From the NCBI GenBank assembly GCA_963620035.1, contig CAVEXN010000009.1, forward strand, positions 13,996 through 77,995: a DNA stretch of 64,000 nt. Reading direction: 5' to 3'. A program made the translations under genes and the position numbers. The notes below the pieces were generated by a model. That model searched no databases. It saw only the letters and a program-made list of their open reading frames with translations, and was not told the DNA's origin. Below are positions 25,760 to 33,807 of the stretch, piece after piece. Numbering within the stretch: position 1 is the stretch's first letter; each line of letters begins with the position of its first letter. The DNA comes from F23-D06 sp963620035 (GTDB lineage: Bacteria > Bacteroidota > Bacteroidia > Bacteroidales > WCHB1-69).

Positions 25760-26398
25760 TCAGTCGCGGATGCGCAGCCCGAGTTCTTGCAGGAAAGGCT
25801 TGAGAACAGGGTTCTGTTCTTCGAGATTCTTGAACTTGTCTTCGGAACTGATGATGATTTTCTTTTTCTCAAGACGTGTGTTCGTCTCTATGACAATGTC
25901 GATGACTTTGATGGAGAAATGATTCCGCCAATAATCCAGCAGCGTCGGTTTCCTGGATTCATATTCTTCTTTCTGGAAATCGTTCAGCACTTCGATGTGG
26001 ACGATGCCGTCCTTGAAATCGGGCATTCTGTCTTTCATGGAATGGTAGATCATCGGGAGGCGCGAAAAGATGTCGTTGAACATCTTGTTCCAGCAGTCGG
26101 CGAATGTTTCGGGTTCTGTTGCGGGTCGGCTCTCTTTATCGGATGTGTGGTTCTCTGTGTTGCCGGTTGGCGCCGGCAGTGACTGCACAGAAGATGCCGC
26201 AAGGGGTGTGGTCACTTCACCGTCCATCACGCTGCGGATAGAGGGAGTCTGCCGTATAGGCGGAACTCCCGGGAACTTGAATTCCTGGTTTGATATTCTC
26301 GGCTTGTCGGAAAAGGCTGCGGCTGCCGCTGTCTCACCGGTGGTGGAGGCCGTTCCACCCTCTGGGTTATTTACGCTCCTGCGATTGCCTGGCTTTTT
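25760..26398 (-). CDS. dnaX: dnaX 3' part: tau-specific C-terminal region in the +1 frame
   Basis: This frame is open from the A6 run at 26394-26399 to the stop at 25760 and continues DnaX after a +1 shift. It first encodes a linker rich in Pro, Ala, Thr and Gly, then a conserved tail (FADCWNKMFNDIFSRLP...FQKEEYESRKPTLLDYWRNH...DKFKNLEEQNPVLKPFLQELGLRIRD). The tail resembles the end of Bacteroidota DnaX, whose tau-only part binds DnaB and the polymerase alpha subunit. There is no convincing independent start before the GTG/ATG at 26230/26227, which would omit the linker. Joined to the upstream part it gives a 577-residue protein of normal tau size. The join could be programmed or a one-base error in the homopolymer. 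Confidence 0.75.
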   Translation of the reverse strand, partial: KKPGNRRSVNNPEGGTASTTGETAAAAAFSDKPRISNQEFKFPGVPPIRQTPSIRSVMDGEVTTPLAASSVQSLPAPTGNTENHTSDKESRPATEPETFADCWNKMFNDIFSRLPMIYHSMKDRMPDFKDGIVHIEVLNDFQKEEYESRKPTLLDYWRNHFSIKVIDIVIETNTRLEKKKIIISSEDKFKNLEEQNPVLKPFLQELGLRIRD

Positions 26399-26400
26399 TG
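26342..26400 (-). promoter_or_regulatory. Candidate frameshift site of dnaX (A6 run, stop and stem-loop)
   Basis: On the minus strand the 0-frame reads TTC AAA AAA GCC, then runs nine more codons to TAA at 26369-26367. A perfect 6-bp stem-loop GGTGGA-ACGGCC-TCCACC (26342-26359) follows about 34 bases after the A-run. The +1 frame stays open. In E. coli, dnaX uses an A-rich heptamer and a stem-loop for a -1 shift; in Thermus, A-run slippage serves the same purpose. The spacing here is longer than in E. coli. Confidence 0.45.
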
Positions 26401-27494
26401 AACAGGTAGTTTGCGTTTATCTGCATCAGGCAGAGTTCAACTGACAGTCGCTTGTTGTTGGACATCTTGTAGTTGAAGTCGCACTGGTTGGCCAGTTCCA
26501 TGGCTCTGAGCAGCAGTGCCCGGTCTGCCGTCTGAGCCTGCCGCACCAGCCGGTCGCGGATGTTGTCGGAGGTTTCCAGCAGTCTGGATGTGGCCGGGTC
26601 GCGGGCAATCATGAGATTCCGGAAATGGGAGGCCAGTCCCGAGATGAAGTTCTGGGCGTCGAAGCCGCGGGCCAGGATGTCGTCAAAGAGCAGCAGCGCC
26701 TGCGCAACCTCTTCGCTGAACAGGTGGTCGGTCACTTTGAAGAAATTGTCCACGTCCAGTACGTTGAGGTTCTCGATGGCGTCTGTGTATGTGATTCTTT
26801 TGCCTGAAAAACTCACCAGGCGGTCGAAGATGGACAGGGCGTCGCGGAGTGCGCCGTCTGCCTTGTCGGCAATGACGCGCAAGGCTTCCTCCTCGGCCTC
26901 AACCCCCTCTTGCGCAGCCACATACTGGAGATGCCTGATGATGTCACGCTCTTCTATACGTTTGAAATCATATACTTGGCATCTTGAAAGGATGGTCGGG
27001 ATTATCTTGTGCTTTTCGGTGGTCGCCATGATGAATTTGGCGTATGCCGGCGGTTCCTCGAGGGTTTTGAGAAATGCGTTGAAAGCCGCCCCCGAGAGCA
27101 TGTGAACCTCGTCGATGATGTAAACCTTGTATTTGGCGCCTTGCGGCGGAATCTGAACCTGCTCCACCAACGAACGGATGTCTTCGACGGAGTTGTTGGA
27201 GGCCGCGTCGAGCTCGAACACGTTGAATGACGCCGAATTGTTGAAAGACTGGCACGATTCACATACGTTGCAGGGCTCGAAAGAGTCGGTGAGATTCCGG
27301 CAGTTGAGCGCCTTGGCGAAAATGCGTGCGCAGGTGGTCTTGCCGACGCCACGCGGACCGCAGAACAGGAAAGCCTGTGCCACCTGACCGGTGCGGATCG
27401 CATTCTTCAATGTTGAGGTTATGGAATCCTGCCCTACGACGGAGTTGAATGTCGTTGGCCGGTATTTGCGGGCAGATACAATAAAATTATCCAT
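26367..27494 (-). CDS. dnaX: DNA polymerase III subunit gamma-like part of DnaX
   Basis: The 375-residue zero-frame product holds clamp-loader domains I-III only. It contains ARKYRPTTFNSVVGQ, Walker A FCGPRGVGKTTCARIFAKALNC, a four-Cys zinc module (CNVCESC and preceding Cys), Walker B IIDEVHMLSGAAFNAFLKTLEEPP, sensor 1 ATTEKHKIIPTILSRCQ, and the collar helices up to LCLMQINANYLF. It then ends 11 residues later, exactly where a gamma form would end. Other Bacteroidota usually encode one continuous tau-like DnaX, so the early stop is notable; the rest lies in the +1 frame downstream. Start ATG 27494 (MDNFIVSARKYRP) fits the family and a promoter box at 27529-27536. Confidence 0.93.
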   Translation of the reverse strand: MDNFIVSARKYRPTTFNSVVGQDSITSTLKNAIRTGQVAQAFLFCGPRGVGKTTCARIFAKALNCRNLTDSFEPCNVCESCQSFNNSASFNVFELDAASNNSVEDIRSLVEQVQIPPQGAKYKVYIIDEVHMLSGAAFNAFLKTLEEPPAYAKFIMATTEKHKIIPTILSRCQVYDFKRIEERDIIRHLQYVAAQEGVEAEEEALRVIADKADGALRDALSIFDRLVSFSGKRITYTDAIENLNVLDVDNFFKVTDHLFSEEVAQALLLFDDILARGFDAQNFISGLASHFRNLMIARDPATSRLLETSDNIRDRLVRQAQTADRALLLRAMELANQCDFNYKMSNNKRLSVELCLMQINANYLFKKARQSQERK

Positions 27495-27528
27495 GATTGT
27501 CTTGCTGTTGTTGTGTTTATTTGAGCGG

Positions 27529-27536
27529 CAAATATA
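27529..27536 (-). promoter_or_regulatory. -7 box for dnaX
   Basis: The minus strand reads TATATTTG, 35 bases before the ATG at 27494. Confidence 0.45.
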
Positions 27537-27571
27537 CAAAAAACGAAAATACGACAATTCGGGGTCTCGTT

Positions 27572-27638
27572 CACGGCCGCCGTACGAAAATGATTTTAGA
27601 CCTTAGACCTTAAAACTTAGATTTCAGAGGCGTTACGC
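27572..27638 (-). repeat. Intergenic repeat, copy B
   Basis: On the minus strand this reads GCGTAACGCCTC at the start and ends in the 30-base core (27601-27572). It matches copy A at 20316-20368 with four transitions in the core and 14 extra bases between the conserved ends. The extra part contains short GGTCTAA repeats. It lies in the 313-base gap between the divergent dnaX and bamD promoters. Confidence 0.6.
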
Positions 27639-27660
27639 TTTGGCTCCGTTTTCAATTCCA

Positions 27661-27694
27661 CGTTGTTGTGCCTCAAAGAGGGCCAACAACAACG
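27661..27694. other. Stem-loop in the dnaX-bamD gap
   Basis: CGTTGTTG (27661-27668) pairs with CAACAACG (27687-27694), and an inner GCCTC/GAGGGC pairing extends the fold. It lies upstream of both flanking promoters, so neither gene should transcribe it. Purpose unknown. Confidence 0.4.
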
Positions 27695-27784
27695 GCCGGG
27701 CAGCATACAATGACACCGGCGGCCATGCAAGTCCTGGATATGTTCAATTTTCGGGTTTTGAAACGTGCACTTACAAAATTTTTA

Positions 27785-27792
27785 TATCTTTG
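27785..27792 (+). promoter_or_regulatory. -7 box for bamD operon, flanked by an inverted repeat
   Basis: TATCTTTG lies 15 bases before the bamD ATG. A perfect 9-bp inverted repeat AAACGTGCA (27761-27769) / TGCACGTTT (27791-27799) brackets the promoter core and could be an operator. Confidence 0.5.
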
Positions 27793-27807
27793 CACGTTTT
27801 ACTTATT

Positions 27808-28722
27808 ATGACCAAGAAGATTGTTAACTTGCTGATAATAACGATGTTGTTGGCATCTGCAAAGTGCTTTGCAGTTGTTGTCCCGTGCCCCGTGCTTCCG
27901 GCAGATACGCCGACAGTGTCTGCCAAGACCGTTGGAGACACCGCCACGACTGAAGCCAAGGCGAGCAAGAAACCCAAAAAGGTCCGCAGCCAAGGCAGGA
28001 AGGTTACGTTCGAGAACTTTGACCAGCAGTATGCGCGGGCGCTCCGCTATTACAACAACGGCCAATATCTTTCAGCAGCCGGCTTGTTTGAGAATCTTTA
28101 CCCGCTCTCGCTCGGAACGGAAAAAGCAGATACAATATTATTTCTTTTTGCCCAGAGTTATTACAAGAACGGAGACTACGATATGGCGGCATTCCATTTC
28201 AGGGACTATGCCAGACGTTATCCCAATACCACCCGCACCGAAGACGCTTTCTACTACGGCATCTGCGCCATTTACAATTCAAGTCCGGAATATTCATTGG
28301 ACCAGAGCAATACCGAATTCGCCATAGAGCAGATAAAGGCTTTCCTACAGGCCTATCCAAACAGTTCGCACACCGAGGAGTGCAACGTGATGCTGGATGC
28401 CATGCGCACAAAACTGGCCAGGAAGGATTTGGAAATCCTGATTCTCTATTATGATACCGACCATTACGAAGCCTGCCAGATTGCGGCAAAGAATTTCTTC
28501 AACGACTATTCTTACTCGCCGCTGATGCCTGAAGCCATCTATTATCTTGTGCTGAACAATCTTGAATATGCCAAGAGAAGTGTGGAAAGCAAGAAGAAAG
28601 AACGCTACACGGCCTGTCTGGACGCATGCAACAGGCTTCTCTTGAATTACCCCGAGAACAAATACACTGCCGAGGTGAACAAAATCGCGCTTGAGGCGCG
28701 CAAACAACTGAACGGAAAATAA
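27808..28722 (+). CDS. bamD: Outer-membrane protein assembly factor BamD
   Basis: BamD is the TPR subunit of the BAM complex that inserts beta-barrels into the outer membrane. The 304-residue product has a signal sequence followed by a charged linker, then five TPR-like repeats beginning with ENFDQQYARALRYYNNGQYLSAAGLFENLYP and YKNGDYDMAAFHFRDYARRYPNTTRTEDAFYYG, the hallmark of BamD. A Cys lies at the end of the hydrophobic signal (SAKC, residue 20), but with Lys at -1 it is a poor lipobox, so lipidation is unsure. The ATG at 27808 is used; a longer frame from 27640 lies upstream of the promoter. It leads a long operon with rpoZ 26 bases downstream. Confidence 0.93.
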   Translation: MTKKIVNLLIITMLLASAKCFAVVVPCPVLPADTPTVSAKTVGDTATTEAKASKKPKKVRSQGRKVTFENFDQQYARALRYYNNGQYLSAAGLFENLYPLSLGTEKADTILFLFAQSYYKNGDYDMAAFHFRDYARRYPNTTRTEDAFYYGICAIYNSSPEYSLDQSNTEFAIEQIKAFLQAYPNSSHTEECNVMLDAMRTKLARKDLEILILYYDTDHYEACQIAAKNFFNDYSYSPLMPEAIYYLVLNNLEYAKRSVESKKKERYTACLDACNRLLLNYPENKYTAEVNKIALEARKQLNGK

Positions 28723-28748
28723 ATTCAAATTCGCGAAATATATAATAA

Positions 28749-29081
28749 ATGAAAGCTGCAGATTACAAAAAACTTAAGACGGATCTTTTTGCCAAAACCA
28801 AAGACATCAGACAATACGACAAGGAGACGGGGAATTACTATAAAAGCATTGTCATCATGTCGAAAAGGGCTGACCAGATAGCCGCCGACCTGAAACAGGA
28901 ATTCATAGAGAGTTCGCAGCAGTACGCCACCGGCAATGAAACGCTGGACGAGGTCACGGAGAACCGCGAGCAGATAGAACTCTCCAAGTTCTATGAGCAG
29001 TTGCCCAAGCCGACGCAACTTGCCCTTTACGAATTCGAGCACGAAATGATTTACTTCAAGGATTCAGACAACAACCAATAA
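28749..29081 (+). CDS. rpoZ: RNA polymerase omega subunit
   Basis: The 110-residue protein matches the Bacteroidota omega form. It has the TGNYYKSIVIMSKRADQIAADLKQEF helix that embraces the beta-prime subunit, then ENREQIELSKFYEQLPKPTQLALYEFE at the C-terminal end. Omega stabilises RNA polymerase assembly. The position between bamD and coaBC matches the conserved order in many Bacteroidales, and in other bacteria rpoZ likewise often lies beside the coaBC gene. The coaBC start follows 9 bases after the stop. Confidence 0.92.
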   Translation: MKAADYKKLKTDLFAKTKDIRQYDKETGNYYKSIVIMSKRADQIAADLKQEFIESSQQYATGNETLDEVTENREQIELSKFYEQLPKPTQLALYEFEHEMIYFKDSDNNQ

Positions 29082-29090
29082 CCCAACAGC

Positions 29091-30350
29091 ATGCCGGAAA
29101 GAAAACATGTCGTTATCGGGATTACAGGTGGAATCGCCGCATACAAATCGTTGTTTTTGATCCGATTGTTCATGAAACAAGGGTATGAAGTTCAGGTCGT
29201 GGCCACGGCGAACGCATTGCAGTTTGTGACCCCGCTGTCCATAGAGACCCTTTCGCAGACCCGGCTGTATGTTGACACTTTTGAGCGGGCCTCTTTTATA
29301 GATGTCCGGCATGTGAGCCTGGCCGAATGGGCGGATTGTGTGGTGGTGGCGCCGGCTACGGCCAATATGCTCGGAAAATATGCGAACGGCATTGCGGACG
29401 ACGCACTCTCCACGCTGCTTTTGGCTACAAAAAAAACTGTCTTCCTGGCACCGGCCATGAATGACAACATGTTTTCTCATCCTGCCGTGCAGCAGAATCT
29501 GCGGACACTCCAACAGCGGGGCTGCCGCATTATCTCCCCACAGTCGGGATTCCTCGCCTGCGGCAGCACCGGTACGGGACGAATGGATGAACCCGAAAGA
29601 ATCTTCGATGCCGTAAACCGCTTTTTGGAAGAACTGCCTCCCCGTTCCATGGAAAAAGCAACGAAGACAGAACCCGAAGGTTTGAAAACAAATCTTTACG
29701 GGAAAAAAGTGATGATAACGGCCGGACCAACATACGAACCCATAGACCCTGTGCGCTTTGTGGGCAACTACTCTTCCGGGCTGATGGGCTTCTGCTTGGC
29801 CGAATCCGCAGCCGAACGGGGTGCAGAGGTTACGCTGGTGACGGGACCTGCCCACCTCAAGACAGTTCACCCCAATATTAAAAGGATTGACGTAGTGACC
29901 GCCGAGGAAATGTACCGCTGTTGCATGGACATCTTCAGGGACCAGGACCTTATGGTGATGGCCGCGGCCGTGGCTGACTACACGCCCGTCAAGGTGGCGA
30001 GAGAGAAAATCAAGAAACAGTCTGATACTATACAACTCTCGTTGAAGAAAACCCCCGACATCCTTCGCTCTGTCGGACAATTGAAAGGCAAAGAACAGAC
30101 ACTTGTCGGCTTTGCCCTCGAAACAGAAAATGAGATTGACAATGCATTGCACAAACTGCATACTAAAAATGCAGATTTCATCGTTCTCAATTCACTTCGC
30201 GACAAGGATGCCGGCTTCGGTACCGCCACCAACAAGGTGCGCATCATCTCCAAAGACGGCCAAATCGTAGAAAGTGAACTGAAAGACAAAAAATCTATTG
30301 CTGATGACATTATCGATTTTGTGACCAACAACAATAATAATAAACCATAA
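29091..30350 (+). CDS. coaBC: Bifunctional phosphopantothenoylcysteine decarboxylase / phosphopantothenate-cysteine ligase
   Basis: CoaBC carries out two steps of coenzyme A synthesis: CTP-dependent joining of cysteine to 4'-phosphopantothenate (CoaB) and FMN-dependent decarboxylation (CoaC). The 419-residue length is usual. The N-terminal flavoprotein domain (about 1-180) has GITGGIAAYKSLFLIR, the VVAPATANMLGKYANGIADD motif and the APAMNDNMFSHPA substrate segment. A Cys-containing flap (GFLACGSTGTGRM) precedes the CoaB domain (about 200-419), which has KVMITAGPTYEPIDPVRFVGNYSSG and AAAVADYTP. It overlaps the next gene by one base (TAATG). Confidence 0.96.
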   Translation: MPERKHVVIGITGGIAAYKSLFLIRLFMKQGYEVQVVATANALQFVTPLSIETLSQTRLYVDTFERASFIDVRHVSLAEWADCVVVAPATANMLGKYANGIADDALSTLLLATKKTVFLAPAMNDNMFSHPAVQQNLRTLQQRGCRIISPQSGFLACGSTGTGRMDEPERIFDAVNRFLEELPPRSMEKATKTEPEGLKTNLYGKKVMITAGPTYEPIDPVRFVGNYSSGLMGFCLAESAAERGAEVTLVTGPAHLKTVHPNIKRIDVVTAEEMYRCCMDIFRDQDLMVMAAAVADYTPVKVAREKIKKQSDTIQLSLKKTPDILRSVGQLKGKEQTLVGFALETENEIDNALHKLHTKNADFIVLNSLRDKDAGFGTATNKVRIISKDGQIVESELKDKKSIADDIIDFVTNNNNNKP

Positions 30351-31258
30351 TGAAAAGACTCTTCACGCTGATTCTTCTGTCTTGTATCGTAGGCCTGACT
30401 TCGGCACAGGACTTCCAATGCCAGGTGTCCGTAAATGCGACACAGGTGACCGGAGGGTCGAACCCACAACGCTTCAACGATTTGCAGCAGAAACTGTATC
30501 AGTTCATACACGACCGCAAATGGTGCCAATATAACCTCAAGACCAACGAGCGCATAGAGTGTGCCCTCCAGATCAACCTGACCGAAATATCCGGAGATGT
30601 TATGAAAGGCACAATGACAATCCTGCTACAACGTCCTGTATATAAGGCAAGTTACAAGACAACGCTGCTCAATTTCCAGGATAAGAAAGTGGAGTTCACA
30701 TACGCAGAGGGCGACCAACTCGAGTATGCCGACAACGTGAACCTTTCACAATTCACCTCCTTGATTGCCTATTACCTGAACCTTTTCCTTGCTGTTGAGT
30801 TTGATTCTTTCTCCTTGAACGGCGGATCTACATATTATACTAAATGTCAGTCGATCGTTAATCTTAACACGTCTGCAAAAGAGGCAGGATGGAGCGTGGC
30901 AGACAAAGGGCAGAACAACCGTTACTGGATAACAGAGAATTTCACGAACAGCACTTACAGCAAACTGCACGATTTCTATTACCAGTACCATCGTCTCGGA
31001 CTTGATGTTATGAGTGAGACCCCAGACGCCGGCCGTGCCGTCATTCTCGAGAGCCTCCGCCTTTTGCAGCAAGTATATTCCCAAAAGTCAGGGCTTGCGA
31101 TGGTAAAGGTCATCACTTCTACCAAATGCGATGAAATCGTCAACATTTTCAAAGAGGGTATGCCCAGCGAGAAGACACAGGTTGTCAATATTATGAAGCA
31201 GATAGACCCGACAAACTCGTCGAAATATGATGCCATAAACTCGTCAAGCAGCAATTAG
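30350..31258 (+). CDS. porD: DUF4835 family protein, PorD-like T9SS-associated
   Basis: The 302-residue product has a signal peptide (to about TSAQ) and the features of the DUF4835 family: FQCQVSVNATQVTGGSNPQRFNDLQQKLYQFIHDRKW at the start, a central SLIAYYLNLFLAVEFDSFS, and GWSVADKGQNNRYWITENFTN. From memory, this family includes PorD of Porphyromonas gingivalis, linked to type IX secretion; its biochemical role is not established. The presence of T9SS sorting domains on two proteins in this window is consistent with that role. It is translationally coupled to coaBC, and recN starts 5 bases after its stop. Confidence 0.8.
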   Translation: MKRLFTLILLSCIVGLTSAQDFQCQVSVNATQVTGGSNPQRFNDLQQKLYQFIHDRKWCQYNLKTNERIECALQINLTEISGDVMKGTMTILLQRPVYKASYKTTLLNFQDKKVEFTYAEGDQLEYADNVNLSQFTSLIAYYLNLFLAVEFDSFSLNGGSTYYTKCQSIVNLNTSAKEAGWSVADKGQNNRYWITENFTNSTYSKLHDFYYQYHRLGLDVMSETPDAGRAVILESLRLLQQVYSQKSGLAMVKVITSTKCDEIVNIFKEGMPSEKTQVVNIMKQIDPTNSSKYDAINSSSSN

Positions 31259-31263
31259 ACGGC

Positions 31264-32952
31264 ATGTTAAAGTCCCTGCAGATCAAGAATTACGCCCTGA
31301 TACGGTCGCTCGACATATCGTTTGATTGCGGTTTTACCGTCATCACGGGCGAGACCGGTGCGGGCAAGTCCATCTTGCTCGGCGCCTTGTCTCTGCTGCT
31401 CGGTAAGAGGGCCGAAACGGATGTGCTTTATGACAAGTCGCAGAAGTGCATCGTGGAGGGTACCTTCGACATTGCGTCATATGGGATGCAAGACTTGTTC
31501 ACGACGCACGACCTCGACTATCAGGACTTGACAGTCATTCGGCGCGAAATCAATGAAAGGGGAAAGTCGCGGGCCTTTGTCAACGATACTCCGGTGAACC
31601 TTGCCGTTCTCAAGGAACTGGCTGCCGGGCTGATAGACATTCATTCGCAGCACCAGAACCTGTTTCTGCAAGATTCCGGATTCCGCTTGCAGTTGTTGGA
31701 CCGTTTTGCACGCAATCAGGCAGCATTGTCGGCCTATCGGGAATCTTTCGCATTACTGAAAAAGACAGAACGTGAATACGACAATCTGAAAGCAAGGCAC
31801 AGCGAGGCTGCCTTGCAGCAGGAATTCAACAATTATACCATCCAGGAACTGGAAAAGGCATCGCTACAGCCCGGCGAGCAGGAAGAGGCAGAGAAATCCG
31901 TCTATATGCTTGACCACGCAGAACAGATAAAAACGCACCTTTACAAAGCCGCAATGCAGCTTTCGGAGCAGGAAGGAGAAACTGTACTCACCAGACTCAA
32001 GGCCATACAGCAAGATTGTGAGTCGTTGAAAGAAATTGGAACAGAATACGTTGACCTTTGCAACAGACTCAATGCAGTCATCATTGAACTGAAGGACATC
32101 TCTTACGACATTGCCCGCAAAGAGCAAGAGGTCACCGTGGACCCGGCGGAACAGAACCGCCTCAACGAACGGCTTGACCTGATTTATTCGTTGGAGCACA
32201 AATACCGGGTGGAGACCGTTGCAGACCTGCTGGCCATTGCGGAACGGCTGAAAAAAGAGTCGGAAGCGTACGTTGACGGCGGAGCACAACTGGAGGCCTT
32301 GAACGCAGAACGGCGGCTGCTGCATGACCGGACCGCGCAGCTGGCCGCACGGCTTTCGGACAGCCGCCGGAAGGCGATACCGCAATTGGAGTCTGAAATC
32401 ATGCAACAACTATCGCAGTTGTCTCTGCCAGGCGGCCGCTTTGAGATTAAGATGGAAAAAACGGGCGATTTACAGGAAAACGGCACGGACAGCGTAGCGT
32501 TCCTGTTCTCGGCCAACAAAGGCATGCCGCTTTCCGATTTCGGCAAGGTGGCATCCGGCGGTGAAATGTCGCGCGTGATGTTGGCTCTGAAGTCTGTGAT
32601 TTCAGACTCTGTGCTGCTCCCTACCGTAATCTTTGATGAAATAGACACCGGCATATCCGGCGAGACGGCCAACAAGGTGGCAGAAGCCATGGAGCAGCTT
32701 GCCGGACGACATCAGGTCATAGCCATCACGCACCTCCCGCAGATTGCAGCCAAAGGAACCCGGCAGTATTGTGTGTTCAAGGAAGAACATGACGGTATGG
32801 TCGCCACGGGGCTCAAGGCGCTTGACGAAGCAGAACGCGTGAAAGCGATTGCCGCACTCATTGGCGGAAACCAGGCGACTGACGCCACCACGAATGCCGC
32901 CCGCGAACTGCTCTACGGCAACAAGGTCGAGGATAACCAATCTCCAAACTGA
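31264..32952 (+). CDS. recN: DNA repair protein RecN
   Basis: RecN is an SMC-like ATPase recruited to double-strand breaks in homologous recombination. The 562-residue length is normal. It has Walker A GETGAGKSILLGALSLLLG near residue 30, long coiled-coil regions (about 155-355), the LASGGEMSRVMLALK-type signature (here VASGGEMSRVMLALK) and Walker B VIFDEIDTGISGETA near residue 458. The H-loop is AITHLPQIAAKG. The N-terminal half also shows the LAAGLIDIHSQHQNLFL motif typical of RecN. It is part of the run coaBC-porD-recN. No LexA-like operator was recognised. Confidence 0.96.
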   Translation: MLKSLQIKNYALIRSLDISFDCGFTVITGETGAGKSILLGALSLLLGKRAETDVLYDKSQKCIVEGTFDIASYGMQDLFTTHDLDYQDLTVIRREINERGKSRAFVNDTPVNLAVLKELAAGLIDIHSQHQNLFLQDSGFRLQLLDRFARNQAALSAYRESFALLKKTEREYDNLKARHSEAALQQEFNNYTIQELEKASLQPGEQEEAEKSVYMLDHAEQIKTHLYKAAMQLSEQEGETVLTRLKAIQQDCESLKEIGTEYVDLCNRLNAVIIELKDISYDIARKEQEVTVDPAEQNRLNERLDLIYSLEHKYRVETVADLLAIAERLKKESEAYVDGGAQLEALNAERRLLHDRTAQLAARLSDSRRKAIPQLESEIMQQLSQLSLPGGRFEIKMEKTGDLQENGTDSVAFLFSANKGMPLSDFGKVASGGEMSRVMLALKSVISDSVLLPTVIFDEIDTGISGETANKVAEAMEQLAGRHQVIAITHLPQIAAKGTRQYCVFKEEHDGMVATGLKALDEAERVKAIAALIGGNQATDATTNAARELLYGNKVEDNQSPN

Positions 32953-32972
32953 ACAATCTCACGTGTGATAAA

Positions 32973-33599
32973 ATGAAAAAAACAATACTGTTCATTCTCG
33001 TGTTCATGACTCTCGTCTGTTCTTTGCAGGCACAGCGCCGACAGCAAGGCAGACGTTTTGTGTATATGACCTCTATAGGCTGCGCCGGTGGGATCGGGCA
33101 TGTTGACCTTATAGACGATGACGGCGCTGCTTTCAAACGTATCAACAATGACTTGGCCACTTTCCAGATCAACCAGTTGTTTGCCTACCGTTTCAATCCA
33201 TACGTGATGTTGGGTATCGGCGCCGGGTTTGACATCTGGCGCACTACAGCATTCATTCCCGTTTATGCCAACCTGACCGTTGACTTCTGCAACACCCGCA
33301 TAGCCCCATTGTGCTATGTCAACGCCGGGGCCGGCGGAAAGTGGTACATACAGTCAAAACCGCAGACCAACGACCGGATAGTCCATGGGATGAAATGGGG
33401 ACCGTCGTGCGAAGCCGGCCTCGGCCTTCGCATAAAGTTCAACGACCGGCTCTCGTTGCTGCTTGCCGCCTGCTACAGGCTGCAACGTTCGGTGATAGGT
33501 TATTCGTACGACAACGACCAGTTTTCGGAATATTATACAAACCGCAGCTTGCCAATGAATTATCAATTCATTGGAGCCGGAATCGGAATCTCTTATTAA
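32973..33599 (+). CDS. Outer-membrane beta-barrel protein
   Basis: The 208-residue product has a signal peptide (cleavage near SLQAQ). Barrel-like strands follow, including NQLFAYRFNPYVMLGIGAGFDIW, FIPVYANLTVDF and SLLLAACYRLQRS, and it ends in MNYQFIGAGIGISY with a C-terminal Tyr. Its family is not recognised beyond the porin-like barrel type. It lies 20 bases after recN and 13 bases before xseB, so it is probably co-transcribed with both, an odd mix of repair and envelope genes. Likely an outer-membrane protein of unknown role. Confidence 0.7.
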   Translation: MKKTILFILVFMTLVCSLQAQRRQQGRRFVYMTSIGCAGGIGHVDLIDDDGAAFKRINNDLATFQINQLFAYRFNPYVMLGIGAGFDIWRTTAFIPVYANLTVDFCNTRIAPLCYVNAGAGGKWYIQSKPQTNDRIVHGMKWGPSCEAGLGLRIKFNDRLSLLLAACYRLQRSVIGYSYDNDQFSEYYTNRSLPMNYQFIGAGIGISY

Positions 33600-33612
33600 A
33601 AACAGCCAAAAA

Positions 33613-33807
33613 ATGGACAAAGAAATATCTTATACAGAAGCTTTCAAGAAGTTGCAGGACATTGTGCAGAAGATGGAAAATGCAGACATCTCTGTTGACG
33701 ACCTGAACGAGAACATCAAAGAGGCTTCACGTCTGATCAGGATCTGCAAGGACAAATTGACGAAGACGGAAGAAGAAGTGAACAAAACCATTTCAGAACT
33801 CTCCTGA
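33613..33807 (+). CDS. xseB: Exodeoxyribonuclease VII small subunit
   Basis: XseB joins the large subunit XseA to form exonuclease VII, which degrades single-stranded DNA. The 64-residue frame from ATG 33613 (MDKEISYTEAFKKLQDIV) has the characteristic helical hairpin: LQDIVQKMENADISVDDL, then IKEASRLIRICKDKLTKTEEEV. The upstream alternative at 33571 lies inside the previous gene. No xseA gene is in the window, although the two are usually adjacent. The stop overlaps the next start (TGATG). Confidence 0.9.
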   Translation: MDKEISYTEAFKKLQDIVQKMENADISVDDLNENIKEASRLIRICKDKLTKTEEEVNKTISELS

